Assembly: GCF_037038585.1 (NCBI RefSeq)
Contig: NC_092521.1
Location: 49,093,898 to 49,157,897, forward strand
Length of the DNA stretch: 64,000 nucleotides
Source of the DNA: Patagioenas fasciata
Taxonomy: Eukaryota > Chordata > Aves > Columbiformes > Columbidae
Direction: 5' to 3'
Shown in pieces: positions 52,233-64,000 of this stretch. The translations under genes were made by a program, and so were the position numbers. A model generated the notes under the pieces. That model saw nothing but the letters and a program-made list of their open reading frames with translations, did no database searches and was not told the origin of the DNA. Positions within the stretch are counted from its first letter, which is position 1; each line of letters opens with the position of its first letter.

Positions 52233-53030
52233 TCTTCAACCTTAGGTACTTTCATTTCATTCTGTTCCCAGTAGCTCTGGGGGCAACTCCAGTGAGATCC
52301 AATATTAAGGCTCAATTAAAATAAGCTCCAATTAGTGGAGCTTTTTTCTCTCAGGCTAGAAAAGTCAGGAAATGGATATTGGGAAATGTAAAAAGTCAGC
52401 TACTGAGAGGAGGCTGCAGACATAAATGAACTTATTTGTTGATTTCTACAGTTGCTATGCAGAGGCCTCTGGGAGTAAAAGCTTAACCAGTCTAAGCTAT
52501 AAACTAAAACCCCTGCAGCTAAACATGAACTGTGTGAAACAAGGGCTCCATTCCAGAACAGAAAACTGCTGGGCCCAGAAAATTAAAAGCCAGAGGCGTT
52601 TTCCATTTAAAACTAAATCCCAGTACCGCCTCCCAGCCAAAGAATTATAAGCAGTATCAGATTTACAAAACGAACAATTACCCTGGAAAAATGTAGCCTA
52701 TTGTACAGTCCCAGATGCTAAATCTCAAAGTTTCTTTTTTTTTTTTCCCCCTAATCCCACATTATATTCCTACCAAGTGTAGCACTGCAGTTTACAAAGG
52801 ACCATTTCTAGACAGGACTGAAACTATGAAAATAAAATGTTAAAAAAGAGAGCTCATAATTCATTGACCTCATTTGAAGCACTGCCCTTGCCTGTGGCAG
52901 TTCCTGTCCTTCCCCAAGGCCCCTGCAAATGGTATGCAACAGCAAAATAAACCCTGACCTAATTGCCAGGACAGGGCTGCCAACCTTCTCTCAACACACA
53001 AAGGCAAGAATGGTAACTGGAAAGTCCTAC

Positions 53031-53087
53031 CTCTTTCGCTTTCTGCTTTAACCGCAGTTGCTCTGGATCCTCTTTATTGGAACGGCT
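53031..53087 (-). CDS. TAF4B: TAF4B coding exon (short, 19 codons)
   Basis: This 57-nt microexon-like exon encodes SRSNKEDPEQLRLKQKAKE and keeps frame 0 on both sides. The acceptor is pyrimidine-rich and ends TTTGGTAG; the donor is GTAGGA. The segment is charged and predicted helical, linking the helix of the previous exon to MQQLELAQ in the next one. It is nearly invariant between TAF4 and TAF4B. It is identified by similarity and by perfect joining. Confidence 0.95.
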
Positions 53088-54121
53088 CTACCAAAGGAAG
53101 AAGAGAAAGACTGAGTATAAATAACTGGCATCCAAACACCATCGTATCCATTAAATATTTAATAAATGACAATTTTCTCTGGTGATTGAAAGATTTAGCT
53201 CCAGGGCTGAATGCCTCAATCCAGACTGGCTTCCCTCCCCCTCCACACACATACACACACCCCCCTTCTCATCTGGGCCGGCTGCCTCTGCTCTAGCCTG
53301 AAGCAAGATTAAGCTGAAAATGATGCTAACACTGTCAGTCAGGTCCAGTCTAGGCATGATGTTGTTCATGTCAGCAGCAGACACTTAAAAACGACAGGAA
53401 GTACAGGAAAGAAAGGGAGTCATACTCATGCAAGTATAACATGATTCTTTCAAATCTAGATTAGGCTTCCACCCAAGGGGCTCCAGAATTCATCTTCAAA
53501 CAAAACCAAAAAAAAAAGCAACAAACAGAAGACAAACAAGTCACATCTGAGGGAGCAACGTCTACTGATTTTTTTTTTTCTCTGCTTCTTGAGGGGAGGG
53601 AAAGGGGAAGAAGAGTACTTATTCTGTGCTAGCAGTGGCTCCATCAGGGGTTCTCAGATGCCAGGGTACCAGCTCCATGGCTAAGCCTTCTGATCTGACT
53701 ACAGAAAAAAACAATACAACTGGCAGGGTGTGGGATTCCACCAGGCTCCAGTTTGAACAAGCATAGTGAACCCATACACAGATACGGAGACAGGTATACT
53801 GATTCCAGAGCCAGAAACAGAGCCAAGAAGGACACTTATGGTTATGTGAATACTTATTTTATTTAATTTTCACCAGTAGGAATAATCTCAAACTGAGAAT
53901 TTACCCCACTACACATTTGAAAGAACTCTTGTTATTTTTTTAAAGAATGTAAAAAGCTAAAATCCCATTCTGTATAGCCTAAGATATCCTAAACATTACA
54001 CATTTCCAGTTACAAGGTTAATGGTTACTATATTTAAAGCAGAAATAGGAGAAATCTGAAGATGTTCATCGGTCTAAAGGACACCACTACTTCCTTGGAA
54101 AGCAAGAAGCGAAGTTCTTAC
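53088..54121 (-). other. TAF4B: TAF4B intron (~1.0 kb)
   Basis: GTAAGA donor and TTGGTAG acceptor. It contains a short CA-rich run near 53240-53265 and A/T runs. No other feature is seen. Confidence 0.9.
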
Positions 54122-54247
54122 CTTGGCTGCTCGAAGCAGCATTTCACGTTCCTCTTCATCCTTTCTCTGCTTTTCTAGGTGATCAAGCTTTTCAAGAAAT
54201 CTCAGCTGTGCTCTGGTGTCACTAGATACGATGTACCTATCATCGCC
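54122..54247 (-). CDS. TAF4B: TAF4B coding exon (charged coiled helix)
   Basis: It has 42 codons, frame 0 at both ends, acceptor TTGTCTTTCCAG and donor GTAAGA. It encodes GDDRYIVSSDTRAQLRFLEK followed by LDHLEKQRKDEEEREMLLRA. The second half is a highly charged amphipathic helix with leucines at near-heptad spacing, a likely coiled coil. It is conserved in all TAF4-family proteins. FLEKLDHLEKQRKD matches TAF4B better than TAF4, which has FFEQLDQIEKQRKD. This supports orthology to TAF4B. Confidence 0.96.
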
Positions 54248-54910
54248 CTGGAAAGACAAGTTTGTTATACACAACCAGGCTTTCACATACACCACTACAG
54301 CTAATAAGCCAATGGGAACAATCTGAAAAGAACACCCTAAGTTTTCAAAGTGTAAAAGTGTAGGCTGTGTCAGAATGACTTCAGGTGGTGGTTAGTCATT
54401 TGCACATCTCCTCTCCACCGAAAAATGTTTCTTGGCATCTATGACTAGCAAGAGGTTATTGCAAGAGTGACATCAGCAACATCTAATTCTGTAACTCTAA
54501 CAACAATGGAACAAAAATCAAGTCTAAAGGCTAAAATTTTGTTTTAAACAGCAATTTCATATCCAGTAAAAACACATGTACAAGACTGTCTTTTGGACAA
54601 GTTAAGAGGGGAAAAAAAGAATTTTAAAGCTGCAGAACATCGTATCTTTCCATTTTAAAGAGAAAGGGTGATAAAAAGATAAAATTTGAAAAGTTATGTT
54701 TCTAGTGATTGGTATTTTAATTTCAGCCATTTAATCTAGACTTTGAAATGAGTCTCACCTGGTATTTCCAAGAGAGAGTTTATGGAGCAGAGAGGCGATT
54801 TAAAACTAGTTATAATTAATCTTCAGGGTGGAGAAAGTGAGATGATTAATTATATATGGTTCATTATAGCTTTAGGAATACATACTTATGCTTCAGTGGA
54901 TGCTCTCAAG

Positions 54911-54985
54911 TCATAGAATAGTTTATGTTGAAAGGTGACCTGTGGCAGTCATCCGGTCCAGCCCCCTGTGCAAAGCTGGACCAGT
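54911..54985 (-). mobile_element. CR1 LINE remnant, ~75 bp
   Basis: TCATAGAATAGTTTATGTTG, then AAAGGTGACC and CATCCGGTCCAGCCCCC, correspond to the reverse complement of the final ~75 bp of a CR1 element. It is very short and diverged. Confidence 0.75.
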
Positions 54986-57900
54986 GAATGACAAATTCTA
55001 ATAATAACTGAAGACACATGCATTGAAACAAGACTATGGTGCTTTTAGTCTAAAAAACCAGCCATCAGTAGTGTATTTTTCATACTATTTTTGTCCTCAC
55101 TGGAAAGTCTGAGTGAGTTTACTTTTGCTTTGTCTAGATAGGAAAGAAGACAGAAAGGAAAGACTTAAAACGTGGACAACTGGCAATGAAAAGCTTGGTT
55201 TTGCTGTTCTGCTCTTCCAAACACATGCTATTTAAGCCATGCATTGGCCAAGGGGCATTAGGCAAAACAAGGCAGGAAGCCCATTCTTGAGGTACATCTG
55301 TGCCACCTGTTTGTACCACACTTTAATGCATGTCCTAGAGTAATTTTCTTTCTCTTACTCTGTGAACTTGTCTTCTCCTGAGAAATTTATCCTTGGGCTT
55401 TTACTAGCCAAAACCACTACTTTCTTCATCAACCCTTCTTTGTACCCAACCCCAATCTTACACTTTAATGAAGCAACCTTGACACACAACTGTTCTGGCA
55501 TAAGCAGGGCATATATTAGAGCTACATTTTAGGCAAGGGTATATTTTAAGCATATGGACTATTGGTGACTTCAGTTCCTAAATTTTTAGTTTTCAAACAC
55601 ATGATACTCAGACTCTCCTTCCCATACCCAGTTATGTATTTTTAAAACCTGGGAGGAAAGTAAAAGTCTCTTTGTGGGGCACTGTTGTTTCCCAGTTTGA
55701 ATTCACACAACCCAGACAGAGCATGAAATCAATGCCTCTTCTGGTATTAAGTTGTGTTCCCTTCAATGAGCCACCACATTGCCATGTATCAACAACTGTG
55801 GCTCAGACCACACCATGTGCTCCTACCAAGGAGACTTTCCTTCCCAAGCAGAGACTGTGGCTTTGCAAAAAAATGTCCAACGATCCTTTCCCTCCCCTTC
55901 TGCTACTGCTCAGGATTTTTTTTTACTGCTCCCCACAAGACACATGCTACTTTGACTCAGCCTCAGTACATTAGTACAATTTGTTTTGAAGCAGAAGTTC
56001 ATAAGAATATACCACCATGCCACAATCCTTTTAAAGGGACAAAGAAGAAATCCATATTACAAGAAGATTATTTTCCCAAAGTTTAGAAGTGTTTCACTTT
56101 GGAATGCTGAGAGCTAGATACTTAAATTTTTAAAGCCAAATCCAAGACCCCATACCAATTAGGAATGCAAGCCTCTCAACCAGAAGCACCCCAATGCACT
56201 ACCATGAGCTGATATGGGACAATAAACGGGTGCATTCCTAACAGTATTTCTGCTCATCAACTGTTTCAAGCTACCTTATTCCAGGTTGTTTCTTTTTTTT
56301 ACAAGAGCAACACCTGCAGTTATATTTTGTAATACTCAATAAACTTGTTCTCTGTGATCATTTAACACTGAATTGCTTAGACAGAAAAAAAAATGTATTA
56401 TATAGCTGTTCACAACTTGTAGTCATCACTGTAATAATGAAGTTCTACTCAGTTGTAATGAGCAAGTTGGACTCAGTTTTTGTCCATGTAACAGCTCGAC
56501 TTCCTCGGGTAAGACCAAACTGACCCCAGCTACAACAGTGCAATCCCAACAAAACTGAAGTTGCAAGTGTATTTGAGAACAGAATTTAACTTAGTGATAA
56601 ATAGAACACGTAACCACAATACAGAGTGTGGTTAGATTTGTATATGCCAAAGCCGAACTTGTGTATCTGACAGTTAAAAAGTCATATTTACTTCAACTGA
56701 GCTAAATTCAACCCAGAGTTCACTTTGCTATCCTGAAAGAAGCCAGTGCTTTCACACAACAACAGCACACTAGTGCATCTTTACAATCCTGTTATGAAAT
56801 TAATTCCTCCACAATTTTTTTTTCTTCAAGAGAAATGTACACACTCAAGACTTCATGGATGCTCTCTAAAGCACAGCCAACTCCTCCCAAAATCTTTTAT
56901 GTTAGGTTTTCACATATTTGAAATACACAGCATTGAAGCAAAGCGTTCCCAGGTGTGAATTTAGTGAGAAGAGAGTTGGCAACAAATTCAAGAGCAGTTA
57001 TTTGCCTTGTCTGTGATTTGCAACTTCCTTCCTAGATTGTCACATACCTGTAAATGAATCTGAAACCTGACTAAGGCACTTGCGGTTTAGCACCAGGAAT
57101 GTATTGCATGTCCAGGGGCACAAAGGAAAAACCCACATACAAGGAAGCTGCACTCCAGTGCAGCAGGAAAGAAATCGGAAGACCCACGAAGACCAGTTCT
57201 CCCACAGGATCTGAACAGTTTAAGTCATGTTGAACAGCCTTGCTGAGGACAGATGAGGGACAGGTAGTTGCAGGGGCCCAGCTACTAAGTGGGAACCTAC
57301 TAAACTTTGGCCTCTATACAGTGAATCCCTAAACCAAGGTAAAAAAATCTTCTGCTAAGTTACCTCTGCACTCTGCAGTTTGATGGTGCGTGGGGTGGGA
57401 AGGAGGAGGCTGCTGTCTTCACATCTAAGAGCGCTCACTCCACTACATTTAGAGCTCACCCCTTAAAACAATGCAGCTGCCACACCACATTGCCCTACAG
57501 GTAGTTTAGGGTTTAGTGTTTTACTGCTACTGCACATGGGGAAAAATGTTTTCATGGAGCAACGTTTATGGCACAGCCATGTACAGTGCCCCTCAAAGCC
57601 ACGTGCTCATGGGCTCCAAACACAGGAGCATGGCAGTCATCTCATGCTGTGCTGAACCTGCCCACAAAAACGTTTTTTTAATCACTGTACTGTTTAGTTG
57701 TCATTATTAATTCTGGTTTCGGGTATTACATTATGTCACATGCATACTCTTATACCTCAGCAGTTCTCCAGATTGTGGGAGGGAAGCAGCTGAGGAACCA
57801 AAACAGCTAATTGCCTTTATGTTTTACCAAGGCTCTGCAAAGGCACTGCAATGAGTTGCAACAGAGGGGGCAGCTTACAACAATCTGAAAGGCTATTCCT

Positions 57901-58277
57901 TCTTCTGATGAAGAGACTACCATGATAGTTTCAACCCAGTTAAGTTAGTAACTTCCAATTACATATATTTTTTCTCTGTTTTTAAGAAGAGTTTCCTGAG
58001 CATGATCCTATGAATTACTGACTTTTTACACCAACTTCTCCCCTAACAATAGTTACCTTGGTTTCACCACACCTATCCCTATTACTGTGTGTCTTTCTGT
58101 AATGAAGGTAGACCAACAGAAAGCCTTACAGGGCAACTACCTAATCTTCCTGGAAAGGATCTGGATAATTCTCTGAAATACATGGAGCCCACATTGCACA
58201 CTGGTGCCTATGAACAGCCTAGAGGGAAAAGAGAGCAGAGGCAAGCAGTGGGGGAGATGGAATCCTGGGGTCTGTAA

Positions 58278-58311
58278 ATATATATATATACACATATATA
58301 CATATATACAT
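58278..58311. repeat. TA/CATA microsatellite
   Basis: Alternating TA followed by CATATATA-type units. Probably length-polymorphic. Confidence 0.88.
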
Positions 58312-59839
58312 AAAAACACATAACAGGGCTCCAAATCCCTGTAGTGTTCTGTTCTTGAATTTGGATTTCTATAAGATAGTCAGCATCTCTCACAATACTA
58401 CTACTCACAAACACAATCCTGTAGGATACTCTTCTGTAGTGCAATAACACCTGCCTAACAAAAGAGGGTACCTGTGCCTCTAAGATTATTATGCCCATTA
58501 CTTTTTGTTTATTTGTTTTGTTTTTGAGAAAAGAGGCAAAGCAAGCAAGCTTATTGCAGTCTTACAATCTTATCATTGTTTCTGGCAATTCAGTCAGACA
58601 AACAATGAGAAAGAAATCAGCCCCATCAAGTCCACTGTCCAAAAACATTCCCTTCTGTCCTTGCTGTCTGCAAAGACACTCAGCCCCACTCAGGACTTCA
58701 GCTTCCACATCACTTCTTCTCACGAGCTTTGTTGGATCTCCCGCTTTGGAGAGACAACACAGAACATGTGCAGATTACTAAAGATTTATAAAAATAAAAC
58801 TCTCTTGTTTTTCTGTATTGGTTTTATTTCTACTGCATCTTCTTCTGGCAAGGAACAGTATACTCCAACTGCTCCAGACATTCACTATAAATACTTGGAA
58901 GTTTCCAAATAGTTCCTGCTCTTTATTATTGCTTCTCCAGTGCTTAAAAGCCTATAAAAAGCGCTCAGTACAGAAATAACTCCTATCCCATCAGTTAGCT
59001 GCTCTTATTAAGTTTCATTAAGTGTTAAGCTCCTGTAAAAAGAAAAAAAGAGCAAAAAATCCCAAACCACTACAACAAAAAAGAATTTAAGAGTTGACAG
59101 ATACATCTAACTTCTAAATCTAACTTCCAATTTTTTTCTAAAACAGCTTGATACTGAAAAAAATAAGGACTAATATCTTACTATTGAATGACAAAAAAAA
59201 AAGCCTCAAAGAGCTATTTTGGCTACTAGTAAGCTATTGCTTCCCATTTGTAACATACAAGCATCTTAAGGGATACTGGCTCACTGAAACCCAATATACT
59301 TTATATTGAATGGAGCTTACACAAGAGGGAGGAAATCTTAAGCAGCACTGGCAGAAAAAAAAGTCCTGGAAACTTTAAGATCAAAAGGATCTCTGCCTTC
59401 ACAATGAGCACTTTCTAAAACTAAAATACTCAATTCAGCTTCCCAAGGCTTTTTACTGAGCCAATACTGCAGTTCCACCAACAGTAAATGCATAAAGCAA
59501 ACACAAGCCCCTAAATCAACCTGACCACCAAGAGCATTCAAAAATAGCTTTACATTTACCATGCAAGACAGACTTTGTGTAACAATCATCATTTCTATGG
59601 AAGAGGAGAAATGTGTGCATTTACTCTTATGCTGGGTTTTAAGAGCACCTATCGAATAAACCAAATGGAAAACGTAAGGAGTAGTTAGAGGCCATAAACA
59701 GTTAAAATACAACTAGCCTTTGGTAGATACTGAAAATGCACATATTGCATATGATGTGCCTGTGCTTGGAAGAGGTTTACCTTCAAGGCTGCAAAGCAGG
59801 AAAACTTTGGTGCAAAACTTGCTTAATGATTTCCTTTAC

Positions 59840-59970
59840 CTTGTGGGTTGATAATCTGTGCTGAGCAATTACAGTTAGTTTTTCTAGGAGCCCTCGTAAT
59901 CTCTCCTGTGTAGCATGGGAGATCAAGTTCACAACATCAGAGTTAAGTTCCATAATGTCATGCCTTTTAC
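59840..59970 (-). CDS. TAF4B: TAF4B coding exon (second half of histone fold)
   Basis: The 131-nt exon begins with two bases completing a Gly codon split across the intron and ends in frame 0. It encodes KRHDIMELNSDVVNLISHAT and QERLRGLLEKLTVIAQHRLS before the THK end. This is the long helix 2 region of the TAF4-type histone fold, which heterodimerises with TAF12 inside TFIID. Acceptor TCTGCTTCCACAG, donor GTAAAG. The SDVVNLISHATQERLRGLLE core is diagnostic of the family. Confidence 0.97.
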
Positions 59971-62693
59971 CTGTGGAAGCAGAGAAAATCCATTACGTGT
60001 TTTAGTAGTAGCTGATAATTGAAATAATTAGCACAGCAGGTATTCTGTTCCCCCTGGAAGTCATACCCATTATGAATAAAGGTTTGGAGATTATGATTTT
60101 CCTGGAAAAGTCACAACTTCAAAGATCTTAGACATTACATTAATAAAACTTAGCCTGGAGCTTCAGAAAATATAGACATTGTTTCACTTAGCCTCCAGAA
60201 CCACTCTCCTTGCAAGGTCATTTATAGGACAAAGTTAATAAGAACACAAATCAAGCTTCATGTTCGGGGAGGGGGAGAAGCAGTAGCTGTAGAAATTAGT
60301 GCCATATTCTGTTAATTCCAGTAATTAAAAAAAAATGGAGAATTACATTTTGCCCTGCTTGACACCATGCTTGTTAACAACTCATGACATTTATTCGATC
60401 AGCGAGGATGGTTTTTGCAGTGTATTTCAGGCACATGGGACCCTCTCACCTGCCTTGCCTGAATAACATGAGGCAGACCAACCCAGCCATCCCGCTGCAG
60501 CAGCTGGGACAGCACAGATCACGTCCAGCGGGGGTCACCATGCCATCCCCTTCAACCTTTTCTCCCCGGCTGCCGCTGCCTCCCTGTGTTTCAGCAGCTG
60601 TGACAGAGGCTGGTTACAGCTCCAGGCAAAGCTGTCCCAGCCCCATGCCCAGAGCCGGGCATCACCTCCGCAACCTTCCTGCGGCTGCAGGCTGCTGACA
60701 GAGAAGCCTTCCTGTGGTTGACACCATCCATCACTCAACACGACTCCGTCAAGACACCTGGACAGCAGCAACTTTTCCCTGGTAGGCACGGCAGGCAGCA
60801 GTTTCACATGCTTTCATATGCTGTACCTGTCAAAAGCATTTTTCCTCGCCCCTCGCTGCATTTACAGCGGCTGTAACATTTTATGATGCAATATACAGCA
60901 CGCTTTCAAAAGCTGTTTTGGTATTTATTGCCAAGTGGAGTGTTAAGAATGGATAAACAGTACACTGTAAAAAAAATTTAAAATCACCTTTTCATTTGCC
61001 TTTGCTACTCTAAATGAAAATTAATAACAATCTCACAAGACAGGGAGAATCTACAATGTTTTCTCAAATATGATCATAGTGTTCCCGCTGCTTGATCTTG
61101 GCCAGTGAGCACTGGCCTTTACATTAGCTGAGTGCAAAGCTCATTTTGCTCAAGCACCTTTCAACACTTTCTCAGCAGTTTCCCACTATACCATCAGCAT
61201 ACTGAGATGTCAACTGAAAGACAAAATCCCCCCAAACCTTAAGACCTCCCTCCATGTGCACACACACACTTCCTAAACCAAAGAGGGCTCAGTTCAAGAG
61301 CAGAAGCGTTCATTTTCTGAATTGCTGTACTTCCTGACAGTATTCCTTCCCTTTCAATCAAAAAACTTCTCATTTATGACATGAACTATTTTTCTTCTTC
61401 TTCTTAGGCATGGTAGTGGTATTAATGTAGAACAGCTACCATGTCAGCCATAAACAGCCAGGCTTGTACCTTCCATCTTTCAATGAACTGTCTTCACAGC
61501 CCAAAACAGACAGTTATTATAGAAGCACTTTATGTTTTTGTAGAGGTCTTTATTTTTCCTTATATCTACTTCCCCCTTTACTGAATTTTGAGAAAAGCTT
61601 CTAGGCATCCGTTTCAATGTATATTTTCCCTTTTTCACTAGTAATACAGCACTTACTTCATTCAGCTATGCCTCATGCAGCTCAGCCGGCACACCTGGAG
61701 AACTACTGTGGGACGTATTGAGGCAGCAAAGAGCATTTGCAGGTTCTGTGCTCATCACAGGCGAGTTTGCTTTCATGTAGCAGGACTTTGCAATCATGTA
61801 GTTAAAGCACTGTGACAGAATTATGACTGCACATACGAACCACAAGCTTTCCTGAGTGCTCAGCTGTAGACTCACTGTTCCAGTGTGGCAGCAGAAAGCA
61901 GGAGCAAGGAGCTGAGCAACATTCACCCAGTTTGCCATAGAGAGCAGTGGTACCAGCCAGTGTGGTGCTGTGCAAATTCATGCTCCCTGCTCTGACATAA
62001 TACAACATTGCTAAGCAACAGTTATTGTTTTGCTCAGAAACTAACAGCTGAAACGATACATACACTAAAAACTTTCTATTACAGTTTAGTCTCAGCCATT
62101 CAACATGTATTCCGCAGTATTGTTCACTGATACAGACAACTTTAACATTTCTTTCACAGAAAATTAATGAAAGATTTTCCACAGAAGGAGTCATAAACAG
62201 AGGCCTGCCCTGTGCATATTAGCAGTTTGAAACTTCTTCTTCATCACATGGCCAGGATCTGAAATGTTGGTCAATAGAGTACATATATCTGAACAGGCTG
62301 AGGAATGCAAAAACTGTTAGAAAAGTCAGTGTAACACATCAAGTTAGGAGCTGCAGAAATAGAAAAGCACGCTTAAGTGTCTGATTTGAGTCTAGCATCT
62401 ATATGGTTATGTGTTCCATTAACAGTAATAAAGTTGCTCGGTTGTCACATGCAAAAGTGGCATCAATTTCTTTTTTCTGGTTGTGCTTCATACTATTTTC
62501 ATGTAAAAAAGTTCAAGAACAGTTGTTTCCTAGAAGAGCAAGTAAAAAAACTCAGTATAGTTTGGTAGAAATACATGAATTGAGATGACAGATCATAGCT
62601 CCAGCTCTTTCTTGAGAGACTGGAGGTTGGCTGCTGAAACAAGCAAGGACATACTACATCCATACATATCCGTTATGTATGCTTTCTTCTCAC
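59971..62693 (-). other. TAF4B: TAF4B intron (~2.7 kb)
   Basis: The donor is GTGAGA after NIG and the acceptor TTCCACAG. The intron contains a relatively GC-rich patch at about 60430-60800 with several CpGs and a 104-codon chance frame. The remainder is AT-rich. No mobile element was recognised. Confidence 0.85.
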
Positions 62694-62866
62694 CTATGTT
62701 CAAGATCTTCTTCTTAAGTGCTTCCGAGGAGAGAAAAGGTTCATCTGCACAAGAGTGGATCACTGTACCAATGAGCTCAGAGTTTGTTGCCAAAATGCAC
62801 GCATTCTCCTCATTAAGATTGACCCCAGCCATAGAAGTCACATCGTTTATGTCATCTTCATCTCTA
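62694..62866 (-). CDS. TAF4B: TAF4B coding exon (start of histone fold)
   Basis: The 173-nt exon starts with one base of a split codon and ends with one base of the next. It encodes RDEDDINDVTSMAGVNLNEE, then NACILATNSELIGT and ALKKKILNIG. DDINDV..MAGVNL is the hallmark of the first helix of the TAF4-family histone fold. NEENACIL (TAF4B) rather than SEESARIL (TAF4) settles the paralogue. The acceptor is a tandem TAGTAG. The upstream AG is chosen because it keeps the conserved Arg-Asp at the junction. In TFIID this domain pairs with TAF12. The preceding exon is outside the window. Confidence 0.96.
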
Positions 62867-64000
62867 CTAAAAAGAAAACCAATATTTTATACTCTGTTCA
62901 AAAGGGATAAACAGAAAAGGCCTCCCAACTATCAATAAACAGCCACATTCAGGTACCTTGGAAGCTACCCCTATATGATAGATGCTTAGTGTAGGCATGG
63001 ACACAGACAGACGGCTCCTATTAACTTTCACACTCCAGTGCGTTAGCTCAAATGTTAGCTTGACAAATGCCTCAGTTGCTAGGCATAAAAATACTTTACA
63101 TTAAAATGAAATTTTGAGCAAGCTTGGAAACCAAGGATTCAGGTAAACCTGGATTAAAAGTCCCCACAAGTCCTCCACCCTGCACCACTGCTCTTACAGC
63201 CTGGAATTTGTTCTAGAACTCTAATTCACCAGGTAGAACCAAGAGTTGAATAAAGTTAAATACTGACTCATTGAACTGAAAAACAAGCCCATTTTCTGAG
63301 ATGCCTGTCCTACAAACTGAAGCTTACAGTGCAACTGTATTAGCACAAAACTGATCTTCATTCTCCTTTTAGTGAGTTCTCTTAAAAATAAGATAAAAAC
63401 ACTCCTTGTGAGTAGTATATAGAACACACCAGACCTTGCCCTTTGAATCAGTCCTACCATACAGTACTTATGTATGTAGCAGGAAGGATGCTACACTTCT
63501 GAAGAACAGCAGCAGAGCTCTAGTTCTTAACATCCCTCCCTCCATTAGCTGGATTCTGTTGTAGCAGCTTTGGTCTACATGTTCAAAATAAAAACTCAAG
63601 TCTGGCATACTTCGCGCTAACATAACTAACTATAATCACAGTAAAGCTCATGTTAAGCAAGTAGCCTGTGTGCCTCAGCTTTTTTTTAAAGTATAATTTT
63701 AACTAAAATACTGCATAAATTTTATATGGGTAAAGTTTTTGCAAGACTTCAGCAGTGAAAATACCCAAGTTATTTTCAATTAAGTTTAGATAATCCAAAG
63801 AAAGCCTTTTTACTTCACAAAGTGACAAAGGCTGTAACGGTGGCTTCAAGGATTTAAAATCAAAACACAAGTCAGCATTATTAATACAGACAGGTGGAAG
63901 CACTATATCTGAAGGTCTGTTGATTTGGAAAACAAAAGAAAACAAAAACACCACTCCCCCTCCCACCTTCAGAAAACACTGTGTGGTCTATGTAACTCTT
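62867..64000 (-). other. TAF4B: TAF4B intron (partial, continues beyond the window)
   Basis: This is the intron upstream of the first histone-fold exon. No earlier TAF4B exon (glutamine/valine/threonine-rich activation region or TAFH domain) is visible before the window ends. An 87-codon minus frame at 63703-63966 has no similarity I recognise. Confidence 0.75.

Larger units (their letters stand above)
38659..53030 (-). other. TAF4B: TAF4B intron (~14.4 kb)
   Basis: The donor is GTAGGA at the upstream exon and the acceptor is AAATTAG before 38658. The largest intron in the window, it holds four of the CR1 fragments, a 15-bp tandem duplication at 42820-42849 and a CA microsatellite at 52207-52232. 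No additional exon is needed to keep the frame between its two flanking exons, and none was recognised. Confidence 0.85.
54248..59839 (-). other. TAF4B: TAF4B intron (~5.6 kb)
   Basis: The donor is GTAAAG and the acceptor CTTTCCAG. It holds a short CR1 remnant at 54911-54985 and a TA/CATA microsatellite at 58278-58311. Open frames of up to 135 codons (for example 58505-58912 plus) have no recognisable domain and are regarded as chance. Confidence 0.85.

Noticed and set aside
58278-58311. Possible CRISPR-like or tandem array
   Set aside because: It is a simple TA/CATA microsatellite. No direct repeats with unique spacers occur anywhere in the window.
63703-63966. Possible additional TAF4B exon
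   Set aside because: The 87-codon minus frame lacks TAF4-family similarity and would not supply the split codon needed at 62866.

Overview
The window looks like a stretch of bird chromosome. It has long AT-leaning non-coding stretches, few repeats, and several short 5'-truncated CR1 LINE copies with the avian-type tail (ATTCTGTG repeats). No bacterial, plasmid or viral gene organisation is visible, and nearly all open frames are chance frames or translations of CR1. Crocodilian or turtle DNA is less likely but cannot be excluded by eye.

One protein-coding gene is clearly supported: the 3' end of TAF4B, the gonad/germ-cell-enriched paralogue of TFIID subunit TAF4. It lies on the minus strand. 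Six exons were read directly from the sequence, in transcript order 62866-62694, 59970-59840, 54247-54122, 53087-53031, 38658-38539 and 27249-27082 (stop included). All carry GT-AG sites and join in one frame to give 257 complete codons plus a partial first codon. They encode the histone-fold region and the conserved C-terminal domain. The N-terminal two thirds, the promoter and the 5' exons lie beyond position 64000. A probable 3' UTR runs down to an AATAAA near 25382.

The introns (about 2.7, 5.6, 1.0, 14.4 and 11.3 kb) hold most of the readable mobile-element relics. There are four CR1 fragments in the same sense as TAF4B and one opposite, a MIR-type tRNA-derived SINE, a 104-bp hAT-like relic flanked by an 8-bp direct repeat, and simple repeats.

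Positions 1 to about 25360 lie downstream of TAF4B and show no gene I can support. They contain two CR1 fragments, a short CpG-rich patch near 20 kb, a candidate minus-strand mRNA 3' end near 5.7 kb, and otherwise unremarkable DNA. In mammals KCTD1 lies tail-to-tail with TAF4B on this side; I looked for its C-terminal coding sequence and did not see it.

I found no new biological system. The most checkable points are a TAGTAG tandem splice acceptor in TAF4B, the hAT-like relic with its target-site duplication, the CpG patch and the orphan polyadenylation-type site.
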